DNA of 64,000 bases, taken from Pseudescherichia sp031979925. Its GTDB lineage: Bacteria; Pseudomonadota; Gammaproteobacteria; Enterobacterales; Enterobacteriaceae. The position numbers and the translations under genes are program-made. This document shows, piece after piece, positions 24,816 through 32,896 of the stretch (position 1 is its first letter; every line of letters begins with the position of its first letter). The stretch covers positions 248,001-312,000 of the forward strand of contig NZ_DALZFB010000002.1 of the NCBI RefSeq assembly GCF_031979925.1, in the 5' to 3' direction. The notes beneath the pieces are model-generated. The model had not been told where the DNA came from, made no database searches, and was given only the letters and a program-made list of their open reading frames with translations.

Positions 24816-25168
24816 TGCAGTACCGACAGGAGGATGCTGACGGCGACTATACCTTCGGCAGCGGTGACGATAGCTGGCTCATTGATTCACCGGAGGCGGT
24901 GGCCCAAGCCGTAAAAACCCGTTTTATGCTCTGGTATGGGCAGTGGTTCCTGAATACCACCGAGGGAATGCCGTGGATCCAGTCCGTGCTGGGCAAGCAG
25001 AGTCCGGAGGTCTACAGCCTTGCTGTTCGCCAGCGCATACTAGAAACCCAGGGCGTAAACGCCATTCAGGCGTTCGATACCACGCTCAACACCTCATCCC
25101 GCCGCGTAATATTCACCGCGACAATTGACACCCGCTACGGGATCACCACCGTCACAAGCGAGGCATAA
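24815..25168 (+). CDS. GpW/Gp25-like baseplate wedge protein
   Basis: This 117-residue protein resembles the T4 gp25/P2 gpW baseplate family: 'AVAQAVKTRFMLWYGQWFLNTTEGMPW' and 'RQRILETQGVNAIQAFDTTLN'. These lysozyme-fold-like wedge proteins trigger sheath assembly and contraction. Start and stop codons overlap those of both neighbours, showing tight translational coupling. Confidence 0.85.
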   Translation: MQYRQEDADGDYTFGSGDDSWLIDSPEAVAQAVKTRFMLWYGQWFLNTTEGMPWIQSVLGKQSPEVYSLAVRQRILETQGVNAIQAFDTTLNTSSRRVIFTATIDTRYGITTVTSEA

Positions 25169-26367
25169 TGGCACTTAATCTCGACACGCTGGGGTTATCC
25201 GCAAGGGTAACTGACCAGGGGATCAGCGCGCCTGACTATCAGGCAATTCTCGCTGGCATTACCGGCTACTTTCAGCAGATCTACGGTACGGATGCGTACC
25301 TTGAGCCGGACAGCAAAGATGGGCAGATGGTGGCGCTGGTGGCATTGGCGGTGCACGATGCCAACAACACGGCTATTCAGGTCTATAACTCCTTTTCGCC
25401 AGCCACCGCCATGAGCGATGCCCTGACGCGCAACGTTAAAATCAACGGGATTGTGCGTAAGGCGGCCACCCACTCGACGGTGGACGTTACGCTCACTGGC
25501 CAGACGGGAACCATCGTTACCAACGGTTCCGTAAAAGATAGCCGGGGGGTGGTCTGGACGCTTCCGACCAGCGTAACGATTGGCAGCGGCGGCACCGTTA
25601 CCGCCACCGCCACGTGTGTGACCGCAGGTGCCGTGGAGGCGCTGGCGGGCAGCATCACCCGCATCGCCACCCCTACGCTGGGCTGGTTCACGGTATCGAA
25701 CGCCGTGTCGGCCACGCCGGGCGTGGAGGCCGAGCGGGATGCGCAGATCCGCATCCGCCAGGCGCAGAGCGTAGCCATTTCATCTATTACCCCTTTCGAG
25801 GCGCTGGAGGGGGCGATTGCTAACGTGGCCGGAGTAACGCGTCACAAGCTTTATGAAAACGATACGGGGGCGGCGGATGCCAACGGGCTACCGGCGCACT
25901 CTCTGTCGGCGATCGTGGACGGGGGAGACGTGACGGCCATCGCGCAGACCCTTCGCGGCAAGAAGGGCCAGGGCGTCAGCACCTTTGGATCGACAGCCGT
26001 TACCGTTGCCGATCTCTATGGCAACCCGCATGTTATCCGCTTTTCCCGCTCAACGAACGTGCCTGTTTACGTGGCAATAACCTTAAGCGTCTTTTCCGGG
26101 TACACCACTCAGGTGGGAGAGCAGATTAAACAGGCTATCGCTGATTACGTTAACGGCTTGGGCATTGGCGATGATGTGCTGCTGAGCCGCGTGTATTCGC
26201 CGGCTAACCTTGGCGTGGTCAGCGGAGGAAGCAGCCGATACTACGACATCAACGCGCTGCGGATCGGTCGATCGTCTGCCAGCGTGGTGGCCGCCAATAT
26301 TGTCATCGCCTATAACGAGTCGGCCTCGTGCAGCGCGGCCAATATTGCGATAACGGTGGCGTCATGA
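25168..26367 (+). CDS. Baseplate J-like wedge protein
   Basis: This 399-residue baseplate J family protein contains 'YFQQIYGTDAYLEPDSKDGQMVALVALAVHDANNTAIQVYNSFSPATA', 'ERDAQIRIRQAQSV', 'LEGAIANVAGVTRHKLYENDT' and 'NGLGIGDDVLLSRVYSPAN'. Together with the gp25-like and DUF2612 proteins it builds the wedges that carry the fibres. It is complete. Confidence 0.92.
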   Translation: MALNLDTLGLSARVTDQGISAPDYQAILAGITGYFQQIYGTDAYLEPDSKDGQMVALVALAVHDANNTAIQVYNSFSPATAMSDALTRNVKINGIVRKAATHSTVDVTLTGQTGTIVTNGSVKDSRGVVWTLPTSVTIGSGGTVTATATCVTAGAVEALAGSITRIATPTLGWFTVSNAVSATPGVEAERDAQIRIRQAQSVAISSITPFEALEGAIANVAGVTRHKLYENDTGAADANGLPAHSLSAIVDGGDVTAIAQTLRGKKGQGVSTFGSTAVTVADLYGNPHVIRFSRSTNVPVYVAITLSVFSGYTTQVGEQIKQAIADYVNGLGIGDDVLLSRVYSPANLGVVSGGSSRYYDINALRIGRSSASVVAANIVIAYNESASCSAANIAITVAS

Positions 26368-27044
26368 GTAAGTACACCGACCTCATCACCAACTATCACG
26401 CTACCCGGCCGCTTTTTGTTAGCCATATCGATCTTAGCACGCGGCCGCTGATTGACACATCGAGTGCAATTCAGGGGCTTATCGAGGCGTTTGACATTGA
26501 CCATGCGACCGGCGTGCAGCTCGATACGCTGGGGCTGTGGATCGGCAGATCGCGGCAGGTGAGCGAGCCGATATCCGGGGTCTACTTCTGCTGGGATACC
26601 GATGGCCTGGGCTACGACCAGGGGGTGTGGCAAGGTCCCTACGATCCTGACGCGGGCTATACCACCCTTAGCGATGAGACCTATCGCATCATCCTGAAAG
26701 CCAAAATTGCGATTAACAGCTGGGACGGACAGAACGACTCGCTGCCTGTCATTCTCGATGCGGCTACCAACGGCTCAGGGCTGCGTATGCAGATTGTTGA
26801 TAATCAGGATATGACCATCGCAGTCTGGGTTTTTCCCGAGACGGATATTGCAGACGTCTCGCTAGAGCTGATTGCCGCAATCAAGCAGGGATATTTAACC
26901 GTAAAGGCCGCTGGCGTCTGGGCTGGCGATATTCAAACACCATCCATTCTCACTCCATCAACAGGTTCGACATTTTTCGGCTTCGACATGGACAACGACT
27001 ATATCGTCGGCTTCGATAGCGGCGCATGGGGAGTAAAACTCTAA
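26364..27044 (+). CDS. Baseplate protein, DUF2612 family (gpI-like)
   Basis: The protein has 226 residues from ATG 26364, overlapping the J-like stop by 4 bp. Motifs 'FDIDHATGVQLDTLGLWIGRSR', 'LSDETYRIILKAKIAINSWDG' and the ending 'FFGFDMDNDYIVGFDSGAWG' are typical of DUF2612, the outer wedge subunit that attaches tail fibres. Its stop overlaps the fibre start by one base. Confidence 0.85.
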   Translation: MSKYTDLITNYHATRPLFVSHIDLSTRPLIDTSSAIQGLIEAFDIDHATGVQLDTLGLWIGRSRQVSEPISGVYFCWDTDGLGYDQGVWQGPYDPDAGYTTLSDETYRIILKAKIAINSWDGQNDSLPVILDAATNGSGLRMQIVDNQDMTIAVWVFPETDIADVSLELIAAIKQGYLTVKAAGVWAGDIQTPSILTPSTGSTFFGFDMDNDYIVGFDSGAWGVKL

Positions 27045-27676
27045 TGGCTACAAATGACTTTAAGCCCTTCGCAACAGGGGCAGGTGCTAACGTAACGGCG
27101 CAGGCAGAGTGGGCATCGCTTCCGGCACTGTTTACCGGTTTTCAATCTGGCAAAGCGTCCAGCGCTCAGGTGAATAAAGCGATTCGCCAGGCCAGCTTTA
27201 TCTCTGCCGCCCTGGCGCAATATGTCGCCAATAAAAGCGGGCAGGACGTGCTGGACGACGGCGATCTGGCTGGATTCATCGCCAAGCTGGTCAGCGGCCT
27301 GGGGAAAGATTTCCAGCCAGCAGATGCCACGCTGACCAACCTTAGCGGTAAATCCGTGGCTGGGCTTCTCACATACCTTGGTTTTCAGGAAGGCACCAAC
27401 TGGTCAAAAACTCCTGGTGGTCTGATCGTACAGCGCGGAACCTTTGGATATAACGTTGGCACCACTGAAACCAACGTGACGCTACCACGTGCGTTCACAA
27501 CAAATAAATATATTGTCGTAATGACGTGGAGCGACCGAAATTTCGGCAACACTACCACAAAAACGGAGCCAGCCGCGGTTGCTACCGTTGCCACGACCAG
27601 AACCACAACGGGGTTCCAGGCCTGGCAAGCTGGGGTCGGCGGATACAACGTTGATTATATTGCGGTGGGGTACTAA
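27044..27676 (+). CDS. Tail fibre protein, expressed allele (phase-variable 3' half)
   Basis: This 210-residue fibre protein is short for a fibre. Constant N-terminal part: MATNDFKPFATGAGANVTAQAEW to about residue 112. Variable C-terminal part: a gp53-like receptor-binding domain 'WSKTPGGLIVQRGTFGYN...VDYIAVGY'. A Hin/Gin-type crossover site (27366-27391) sits in the coding sequence at the junction, reading Y-L-G-F-Q-E. The silent inverted copy at 28550-28932 has the same frame across the site (N-L-G-L-G-E), so inversion swaps the receptor-binding tip without breaking the gene. Confidence 0.88.
   Translation: MATNDFKPFATGAGANVTAQAEWASLPALFTGFQSGKASSAQVNKAIRQASFISAALAQYVANKSGQDVLDDGDLAGFIAKLVSGLGKDFQPADATLTNLSGKSVAGLLTYLGFQEGTNWSKTPGGLIVQRGTFGYNVGTTETNVTLPRAFTTNKYIVVMTWSDRNFGNTTTKTEPAAVATVATTRTTTGFQAWQAGVGGYNVDYIAVGY
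27366..27391 (+). repeat. Left crossover site of the fibre inversion (hix/gix-like)
   Basis: This 26-bp site is centred on ACCTTGGT (27375-27382) with TT as the central dinucleotide. It matches 22 of 26 positions of the hix site as I recall it, and 19 of 26 positions of the right-hand site read on the minus strand. Confidence 0.82.
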
Positions 27677-27678
27677 GT

Positions 27679-28098
27679 ATGAATTATTTATATAGTCCGT
27701 CAGCGGGCGGTTTTTTTCCACTCGCCGATAAAGAGATTTTTATTATGGCAAATCTTTGGCCCTCGGACGGCATCGAAATTACAGAGAGCGAACATGACGT
27801 TCTGTTCCCGGTTCCAAACGATAAAATTATTGGATTAAATAACGGCAAGCCTGCCTGGATCGATTTACCGCCACCTACAAACGCTCAACGCATTGAGCAG
27901 GCAGAACTCTATCGGCAAGCGCTGTTAAAACAGGCTGACGAGATTACTGCAGACTGGCGAACAGAACTGCTATTAGATGAAATCAGCGATGTGAACAGAG
28001 AAAAATTTTCTGCATGGATGGCCTATAAACGGGAAGTTAAAGCCGTGGATATCTCCACGGCCCCTAATATTATATGGCCTCTTCAGCCGGAGGTGTAG
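27679..28098 (+). CDS. Tail fibre assembly chaperone (Tfa), expressed allele
   Basis: This 139-residue Tfa-family protein has a short N-terminal 'NYLYSPSAGGFFPLADKE' segment, then 'WPSDGIEITESEHDVLFPVPNDKIIGLNNGKPAWIDLPPPT' and a C-terminal helical part ending 'AVDISTAPNIIWPLQPEV'. Tfa proteins fold or cap the matching fibre tip. It follows the fibre stop by two bases and its 3' end overlaps the silent tfa by 29 bp. Confidence 0.9.
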   Translation: MNYLYSPSAGGFFPLADKEIFIMANLWPSDGIEITESEHDVLFPVPNDKIIGLNNGKPAWIDLPPPTNAQRIEQAELYRQALLKQADEITADWRTELLLDEISDVNREKFSAWMAYKREVKAVDISTAPNIIWPLQPEV

Positions 28099-28498
28099 GC
28101 CATTCGATACCAGGTGCTGTTGACGTATCAACACGATTTAACAGCACTCTGTATTTTTTCCAGGCTAACAACAAATCCTGTTCATCATCTGTAGCCATAT
28201 CCAGATCTTGCGCATCCTGTAGTGGTGCTATTGCTATATTAGCTTCAGCAAAAAGTCGGTTTTTTTTCTGTTCAGCAAGCGAAACTAAATTTTCATATGT
28301 GGGAAGTGGAACATCTATCCAGCAGGGAGTTCCATTACTTGTAGCCGACCTCGTTTTTCCTATTGGTGAAATCAAAAATTCCTTATAGATATCTTCCGAT
28401 ATTTCAATAGCATCGTTCGGCCACGAACCGGATGCCTTGTATTCACCCATCATGTTTTTAGGGTAAAAGAGTAACGTTTTTGCGCTAAAAAAATACAT
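28070..28498 (-). CDS. Tail fibre assembly chaperone (Tfa), silent allele
   Basis: This 142-residue Tfa homologue (MYFFSAKTLLFYPKNMMGEYKASGSWPNDAIEIS...WIDVPLPTYENL...STAPGIEWPTPP) is clearly related to, but diverged from, the plus-strand copy. It lies after the silent fibre tip on the minus strand and would be expressed after inversion. It is AT-richer than the expressed copy, which suggests separate acquisition. Confidence 0.88.
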   Translation of the reverse strand: MYFFSAKTLLFYPKNMMGEYKASGSWPNDAIEISEDIYKEFLISPIGKTRSATSNGTPCWIDVPLPTYENLVSLAEQKKNRLFAEANIAIAPLQDAQDLDMATDDEQDLLLAWKKYRVLLNRVDTSTAPGIEWPTPPAEEAI

Positions 28499-28549
28499 TG
28501 CTTCACCTCTGATGATTACAGATATAATTTTAAATTAGGGTTTTAAAAA

Positions 28550-28932
28550 TTAAATCCCGATTGCTATCCATGCACCAGTTACAGCTCCCGTCTCGACTGT
28601 CGCTACAGACGAATAACCTCTAAATTGGCTATTATTCATTCCAATGTAAGATAAAACTCCGGCATTCTGTGGATAATATCCAGTATGAGACACAACCATC
28701 ATCAAACATTTATTAGGAAAAGGAACTGGATAATAATTTAAGACCCCAATGTCTGAGCCGCTCCCGGCTCCTGCGAAATTAGCAAAGCCCCATTGACATA
28801 TGACGTTATTAGGTAATCGTGTCCATCCGTTCTCACTGCCGAACGACGGAAAAAAGCTCATATCAGGTATCTGTCCAGGGGTATTACCTACACTCCGCTT
28901 TGCGGCTTCCCCTAAACCAAGGTTTAAGAAAA
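28550..28932 (-). CDS. Silent tail fibre 3' half (alternative receptor-binding tip)
   Basis: This open frame reads LGLGEAAKRSVGNTPGQIPDMSFFPSFGSENGWTRLPNNVICQWGFANF...GAVTGAWIAIGI, a gp53-like fibre C-terminus. It differs from the expressed tip almost throughout. It has no promoter or real start; the ATG at 28957 is upstream of the crossover site and incidental. After inversion it would fuse in frame to the constant N-terminal part of the fibre. Confidence 0.85.
28907..28932 (-). repeat. Right crossover site of the fibre inversion
   Basis: On the minus strand this 26-bp site has the core ACCTTGGTTT and central TT. On the plus strand the core reads AAACCAAGGT, so it is inverted relative to the site at 27366. 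It lies 55 bp before the invertase start. Confidence 0.82.
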
Positions 28933-28986
28933 TGACTGTTCTGCCTGCAAATGGCATGATCCCGGCTTTTTATGGAGCGGGTTATC

Positions 28987-29538
28987 ATGCTGATCGGCTA
29001 TGTACGGGTGTCAACAAATGAGCAGAACACGGCATTGCAACGAAACGCGCTGGAGTGCGCAGGATGCGAGCTTATTTTTGAAGATAAGATCAGCGGTAAA
29101 ACGGCAGATCGGCCAGGGTTAAAAAAGATCTTCCGGACGCTATCGGCAGGGGATACGCTGGTCGTCTGGAAGTTAGATCGGCTTGGACGCAGCATGCGGC
29201 ATCTTGTCGGCCTCATTGAAGAACTTCGCGAGAAAGGCGTTAATTTTCGTAGCCTGACCGACAGTATTGATACCTCCTCGCCAATGGGACGTTTCTTCTT
29301 CCACGTCATGGGGGCGCTGGCGGAGATGGAGCGTGAGCTGATCGTCGAACGTACCCGCGCAGGCCTGGCCGCTGCGCGAGCTGAGGGAAGAGTGGGCGGA
29401 CGTCGCCCTAAGCTAACACCCGATCAGTGGGCGCAGGCCGGACGGCTGATTGCCGCAGGCCAGCCCCGGCAGCAGGTCGCTATCATTTACGATGTCGGTA
29501 TATCGACGCTGTATAAAAAATTCCCGGCGAACGGGTAA
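28987..29538 (+). CDS. Site-specific DNA invertase, Gin/Pin/Hin family
   Basis: The protein has 183 residues from ATG 28987 (MLIGYVRVST, catalytic Ser9). It is very close to Mu Gin: 'FRSLTDSIDTSSPMGRFFFHVMGALAEMERELI' and the C-terminal HTH 'GQPRQQVAIIYDVGISTLYKKFPA'. Small serine recombinases of this type invert DNA between gix/hix-like sites with help from Fis bound to an enhancer, often within or near the invertase gene. It is the last tailocin gene, ending 28 bp from the convergent hpxE stop. Confidence 0.95.
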   Translation: MLIGYVRVSTNEQNTALQRNALECAGCELIFEDKISGKTADRPGLKKIFRTLSAGDTLVVWKLDRLGRSMRHLVGLIEELREKGVNFRSLTDSIDTSSPMGRFFFHVMGALAEMERELIVERTRAGLAAARAEGRVGGRRPKLTPDQWAQAGRLIAAGQPRQQVAIIYDVGISTLYKKFPANG

Positions 29539-29566
29539 AACATGCCAGCATTGCCAACACGCTCCC

Positions 29567-30535
29567 CTACAGATCAATCACCACGTTCCCCGACTTGCTC
29601 CGGGAGCAGCAGAGCGCAATATGCTGTCTGGCGGCGGTTTTCTCCGCATCGGACTGTACCGTGTCCCGATGGTCGACAACGCCATCAATTACCGGCGTCA
29701 GGCAGGCACCGCAGATCCCCATCTCGCAGGAGAGCGGAACAGCAACGCCGTTATCCATCAGAACCTGGGCAATACTCTTATGGGCCGGGACCGGCCAGCT
29801 TTGGCCTGATGACACCAAAGTGATGGTAAAAGTTTCTGCCTCTGCACGAGTTGCAGGCGGAGCCACCTGCTGAAAGGCCTCGGTGTGGATCTGTGTCTCA
29901 GGCCAGCCGATAGCTGAAGCCGCCTCGCGTACCGCCGCCATAAACCCAGCAGGTCCGCAGGCGTACAGTCGCGGGCTGCCCTCGGGGGATCTAATCGCGT
30001 CGGCAAGGGTCAGACGCGGGCTTTGCCCATCATCCGAACGGTGGATAACGCAAACGCCATGGCTCAGCGGCTGCGTCAGTTCCCGTATAAACGCCGCTTC
30101 TGCACGGCTTTTCACATAGTAGTGCAGCTCAAACGGTCTGCCTGCCGCTTCCAGATGTAGCGCCATCGCATAAAGTGGCGTGATACCAATCCCGGCCGCC
30201 AGCAGCAGGACCCGATCCGCCTCCTGCAACGCAAACAGGTTGCGTGGCGGGGAGATCAGCAGCCGCTGACCAGGCCGCAGGATTTCATGAATATAGCGCG
30301 AGCCGCCCCGGGATACGCTCTCCCGCGCCACGCAGATAAGGTAACTCTCTGCTGCCGTGCAGGCTCCGGTCAGGGAGTACTGGCGGATAATCCCGCAGGG
30401 CAGATGCACGTCAATATGCGCCCCCGGCTGCCAGTCGGGTAAGGGCGTACCATCCTCCGCCACCAGCCTGATCGCCAGGCTTCTCTCCCCCTGACGCCAG
30501 ATCCCATCGACAATCACCTCCAGTACGTCGCTCAT
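29567..30535 (-). CDS. hpxE: Ferredoxin-NAD(P)H reductase component HpxE
   Basis: This 322-residue reductase of the phthalate-dioxygenase-reductase/VanB type has a flavin-binding beta barrel with RQYSLTG, an NAD-binding domain with LLAAGIGITPLYAM and YACGPAGFM, and a C-terminal plant-type 2Fe-2S ferredoxin domain with CEMGICGACLTP plus a later Cys near the end. It delivers electrons from NADH to the Rieske oxygenase HpxD, 13 bp upstream. In Klebsiella HpxDE oxidises hypoxanthine/xanthine towards urate. The start MSDVLEVIV is at 30535. It is the third gene of the hpxO-D-E operon. Confidence 0.9.
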   Translation of the reverse strand: MSDVLEVIVDGIWRQGERSLAIRLVAEDGTPLPDWQPGAHIDVHLPCGIIRQYSLTGACTAAESYLICVARESVSRGGSRYIHEILRPGQRLLISPPRNLFALQEADRVLLLAAGIGITPLYAMALHLEAAGRPFELHYYVKSRAEAAFIRELTQPLSHGVCVIHRSDDGQSPRLTLADAIRSPEGSPRLYACGPAGFMAAVREAASAIGWPETQIHTEAFQQVAPPATRAEAETFTITLVSSGQSWPVPAHKSIAQVLMDNGVAVPLSCEMGICGACLTPVIDGVVDHRDTVQSDAEKTAARQHIALCCSRSKSGNVVIDL

Positions 30536-30548
30536 CACGCTCCCTCCG

Positions 30549-31586
30549 TCACACCAGAAAAAATTCACCAAAACCCATCTTTTTCAAGCCGCGCCGATAG
30601 GCAATCGAGCTACGGTCGGCAGGAATATGCGCCTCAAGGGTCAAGTCCAGCGGCAGACGCTCCGGACGTTGGGTCTCCACCATCAGCCGATCCTCCTCAA
30701 ACACGCGCAGGTTAAAGGCGTGGACCTCCTCGACCGGAATATGCAGATCAAAGTTACGTGCGATGGGGGCAAACATCCGCGTCACCCGAGATGAGACCGG
30801 TGAGGCGGCGTTCATGATCGCCAAACGATCCTCGCCGGGGAAATGGATCGTCAGCGTCGCGGTAAAGGGCAGGTGCATCTCAAAACGGCGCAGCCACTGG
30901 AATCCCTCTGGAGCACGGTCGCGTGCGTTGGGGGCGTAGTTACTTACCGAGCTCCAGTAGTCGGCGACAAAGCCGAACGGCGTCTCCTGAGGAATGTAGT
31001 CCGGCACCAGCGGGTTATTGGGATCGGCAAAGGTATCGGTATGCACCCAGGCGAAGTGAGCCACATCGAGAAAGCCCTCCACCTGGCGACCGGCAAAGCC
31101 GTTGACCTGAAAAGCGGGGCAGTTGATCTGTTGGAAACCTTCGTCATCCCAGTGGGGCATGGTTGGCAACGGCATCGGGCTCTCCGGATCGAAGTCCAGA
31201 CAGGTCCATATCAATCCAAAGCGCTCCTCTACCGCATAGCTGGTGAGGTTAAGCTTAGCCGGTACCGCCTGGCCAGGACTGGAGGGGATGCGATTGCAGC
31301 GGCCATCCTCCCCGAAGCGTAGCCCGTGATAGGGGCAGACGATCCCCTCTTCATCATGAAAACCGAGGCTCAGCGGGACGCCGCGATGGGGGCAGACGTC
31401 ACGAGCCACGACGACATGATCTTTAATACGATAGATAACCAACTGCTCATCCAGCAGGGTGGCTTTTACCGGTGCAGGGCCAACATCGCAGGCGCGGGCA
31501 ACCGGATGCCAGCATTTAGCCAGGCGTAGCCAGTCCTCTGGCTCAAAGGTGCAGTGGGCGGGTGGCGTTGGGCGTTCTCTTTTCAT
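30549..31586 (-). CDS. hpxD: Rieske non-haem iron oxygenase HpxD
   Basis: This 345-residue oxygenase has a Rieske 2Fe-2S centre C65-X-H67-X16-C84-X2-H87 (CPHRG...CPYHG), then a catalytic domain with 'VEGFLDVAHFAWVHTDTF', which supplies the iron-binding histidines. It is the terminal component of the HpxDE system that hydroxylates hypoxanthine/xanthine in place of a molybdenum xanthine dehydrogenase. The start at 31586 follows CAGGAAG; the frame extends upstream without similarity. Confidence 0.9.
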   Translation of the reverse strand: MKRERPTPPAHCTFEPEDWLRLAKCWHPVARACDVGPAPVKATLLDEQLVIYRIKDHVVVARDVCPHRGVPLSLGFHDEEGIVCPYHGLRFGEDGRCNRIPSSPGQAVPAKLNLTSYAVEERFGLIWTCLDFDPESPMPLPTMPHWDDEGFQQINCPAFQVNGFAGRQVEGFLDVAHFAWVHTDTFADPNNPLVPDYIPQETPFGFVADYWSSVSNYAPNARDRAPEGFQWLRRFEMHLPFTATLTIHFPGEDRLAIMNAASPVSSRVTRMFAPIARNFDLHIPVEEVHAFNLRVFEEDRLMVETQRPERLPLDLTLEAHIPADRSSIAYRRGLKKMGFGEFFLV

Positions 31587-31624
31587 ATTTTCTTCCTGCT
31601 CACAAAGGTTTCTAAAGCAGAGCG

Positions 31625-32779
31625 CTAGCCTAACGGCCCGCCCTGAATGGTGTCGCACATACCGTTGATGATGCGCTCGCCGGTCTCCTCCTTTAGCTCG
31701 GCATACCAGGCCTGGGTCAGAGCCATATCCTTGCCGTGGGTGATATCACACCGCTTGCGGGCTTTTAGTACCAGATCACGCACCCGGTCACAGCGACGCG
31801 CTTCGTACTGACGCAGCGCGGTAGTGATGTCTTTGGTTTCACCGAAAATTTCCCCCAGCACGACTGCATCCTCCATCGCTGCGCAGCCCCCCTGACCAAT
31901 ATCCGGCGTGGTGCTGTGCCCGGCATCGCCCAGCAGCGCCACCTTGCCGCGCACCAGCGTGTCGAACGGCTCGATATCATGGATCTCAATGCGGTTGGTC
32001 GTGTCGGGATCGAGAGCAGCAATAAGCGTCTGCACCTGCGGTGCCCAGCCGCTAAAATAGCGGGTCAGATCCGCGCGTAGAGTGCTGCGGTCCTCTGCCA
32101 GTCCGGCGGGAAGGGGAACGTCAAAGAAGAAGTAGAAGCGTCCGCCGGAGACCGGCATCAGCGAAACGCGTTTGCCTTCGCCAACGAAGGTGGTCCACTG
32201 GTCTGCCGGAGCAATGCTTTCATCTATCGCCACCAGCCCGTTCCAGTTGACGTAGCCCGCGTAGCGGCGCTCGGGGGTATAGCCCAGCACGTAGGGACGC
32301 AGCGCCGAGTGACTACCATCGGCGGCAATCAGAAAGTCACCGTGCGCCGTGGTGCCGTCGGTAAACCAGACGGTGACACCCGCATCGCTCTCTTCTGCGC
32401 GCACGACTCGCTTGCCGAACTGCACGCTTTCACGCCCCCAGAAATCAAGCATCTCTCGCTGTAGCTCAGACCGGGAGACGGGGCAGGGGCGGCTCCCGGT
32501 ACGGGCAATTAGCGGGGCAAGACTAAACTGGGTCAGGTTCTCACCCTGGCGGTGATCCCTATAGGCCATAAAGCGCAGCGGGCCGCCCCAGGTCTCTATA
32601 ATCTCGCCCATGCCAAGATGGTTCATGCACTTCACGCCGTTGGGCCAGATGGAGATGGCCGCGCCGACCGGTTTGATCTCTTTTACCGCTTCAAACACCT
32701 CGCAGGAAATCCCGGCGTTTTTCAACGCCACGGCTGCGCTTAGGCCACCAATTCCCGCGCCGATCACGAGTGCTTTCAT
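31625..32779 (-). CDS. hpxO: FAD-dependent urate hydroxylase HpxO
   Basis: This 384-residue class A flavin monooxygenase has the dinucleotide motif GAGIGG at 7-12 and the second FAD motif LLGDAGHSTTPDIGQGG. It converts urate to 5-hydroxyisourate with NADH and O2. Length and sequence fit Klebsiella HpxO. ATG 32779 (MKALVIGAGIGG) follows AAAAGGAGACAAGA; the frame extends 43 codons further upstream without similarity. It is the first gene of hpxO-D-E, with a sigma-54-like promoter 35 bp upstream. Confidence 0.94.
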   Translation of the reverse strand: MKALVIGAGIGGLSAAVALKNAGISCEVFEAVKEIKPVGAAISIWPNGVKCMNHLGMGEIIETWGGPLRFMAYRDHRQGENLTQFSLAPLIARTGSRPCPVSRSELQREMLDFWGRESVQFGKRVVRAEESDAGVTVWFTDGTTAHGDFLIAADGSHSALRPYVLGYTPERRYAGYVNWNGLVAIDESIAPADQWTTFVGEGKRVSLMPVSGGRFYFFFDVPLPAGLAEDRSTLRADLTRYFSGWAPQVQTLIAALDPDTTNRIEIHDIEPFDTLVRGKVALLGDAGHSTTPDIGQGGCAAMEDAVVLGEIFGETKDITTALRQYEARRCDRVRDLVLKARKRCDITHGKDMALTQAWYAELKEETGERIINGMCDTIQGGPLG

Positions 32780-32813
32780 TCTTGTCTCCTTTTGCAAGCG
32801 TGCTATAGGCAGG

Positions 32814-32829
32814 AGCAATTTGCGTACCA
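32814..32829 (-). promoter_or_regulatory. Sigma-54-like promoter of hpxO-D-E
   Basis: The minus strand reads TGGTACGCAAATTGCT. It has GG and GC separated by exactly 10 bp and only one mismatch to TGGCACG-N4-TTGCW. The predicted start of transcription is about 20-25 bp before the hpxO ATG. Confidence 0.75.
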
Positions 32830-32881
32830 GGTTGCGCAATCGCTTGATACGGGCCTTGCGCAGAAGATGTGAACCGGTCCT

Positions 32882-32896
32882 GCACATATATGGTGC
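32882..32896. promoter_or_regulatory. NtrC-like enhancer site between hpxO and hpxP
   Basis: GCAC-ATATATG-GTGC matches the GCAC-N7-GTGC core of NtrC sites. It is about 55 bp upstream of the hpxO promoter and about 110 bp upstream of the hpxP promoter, so one site could serve both directions. Confidence 0.65.

Larger units (their letters stand above)
27366..28932. mobile_element. Invertible fibre-tip/chaperone cassette (G-segment-like)
   Basis: About 1.54 kb lies between oppositely oriented crossover sites. It holds two convergent pairs: fibre tip plus tfa on the plus strand, and tfa plus fibre tip on the minus strand. The two tfa genes meet tail to tail with a 29-bp overlap. The layout is that of the Mu G segment (S-U-U'-S'), next to an invertase gene. 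The minus-strand half is visibly AT-richer than the rest of the tail operon. Confidence 0.88.
11677..29538. mobile_element. Headless contractile prophage / tailocin locus
   Basis: The modules in order are repressor and operators, replication (O-like, DnaB-like), LexA-boxed small gene, DUF1133 regulator, lysis cassette, complete contractile tail, switchable fibre cassette and invertase. I find no integrase, terminase, portal, scaffold, protease or capsid gene. No open frame in the locus is large enough or left over to be one. This is the gene set of an SOS-inducible phage-tail-like bacteriocin rather than a phage. Confidence 0.82.

Noticed and set aside
27696..27720. Hairpin-plus-T-run after the fibre gene as a terminator
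   Set aside because: The arms are imperfect and the sequence encodes the Tfa N-terminus (SPSAGGFF), which is conserved for protein reasons.
28933..28957. ATG at 28957 as a genuine start of the minus-strand fibre frame
   Set aside because: It lies upstream of the crossover site, has no ribosome-binding site, and the protein begins in the middle of a fibre; the frame is a silent 3' cassette.
31587..31658. Longer start for hpxD
   Set aside because: The extra codons overlap the hpxO 3' end and have no family similarity; ATG 31586 follows CAGGAAG.
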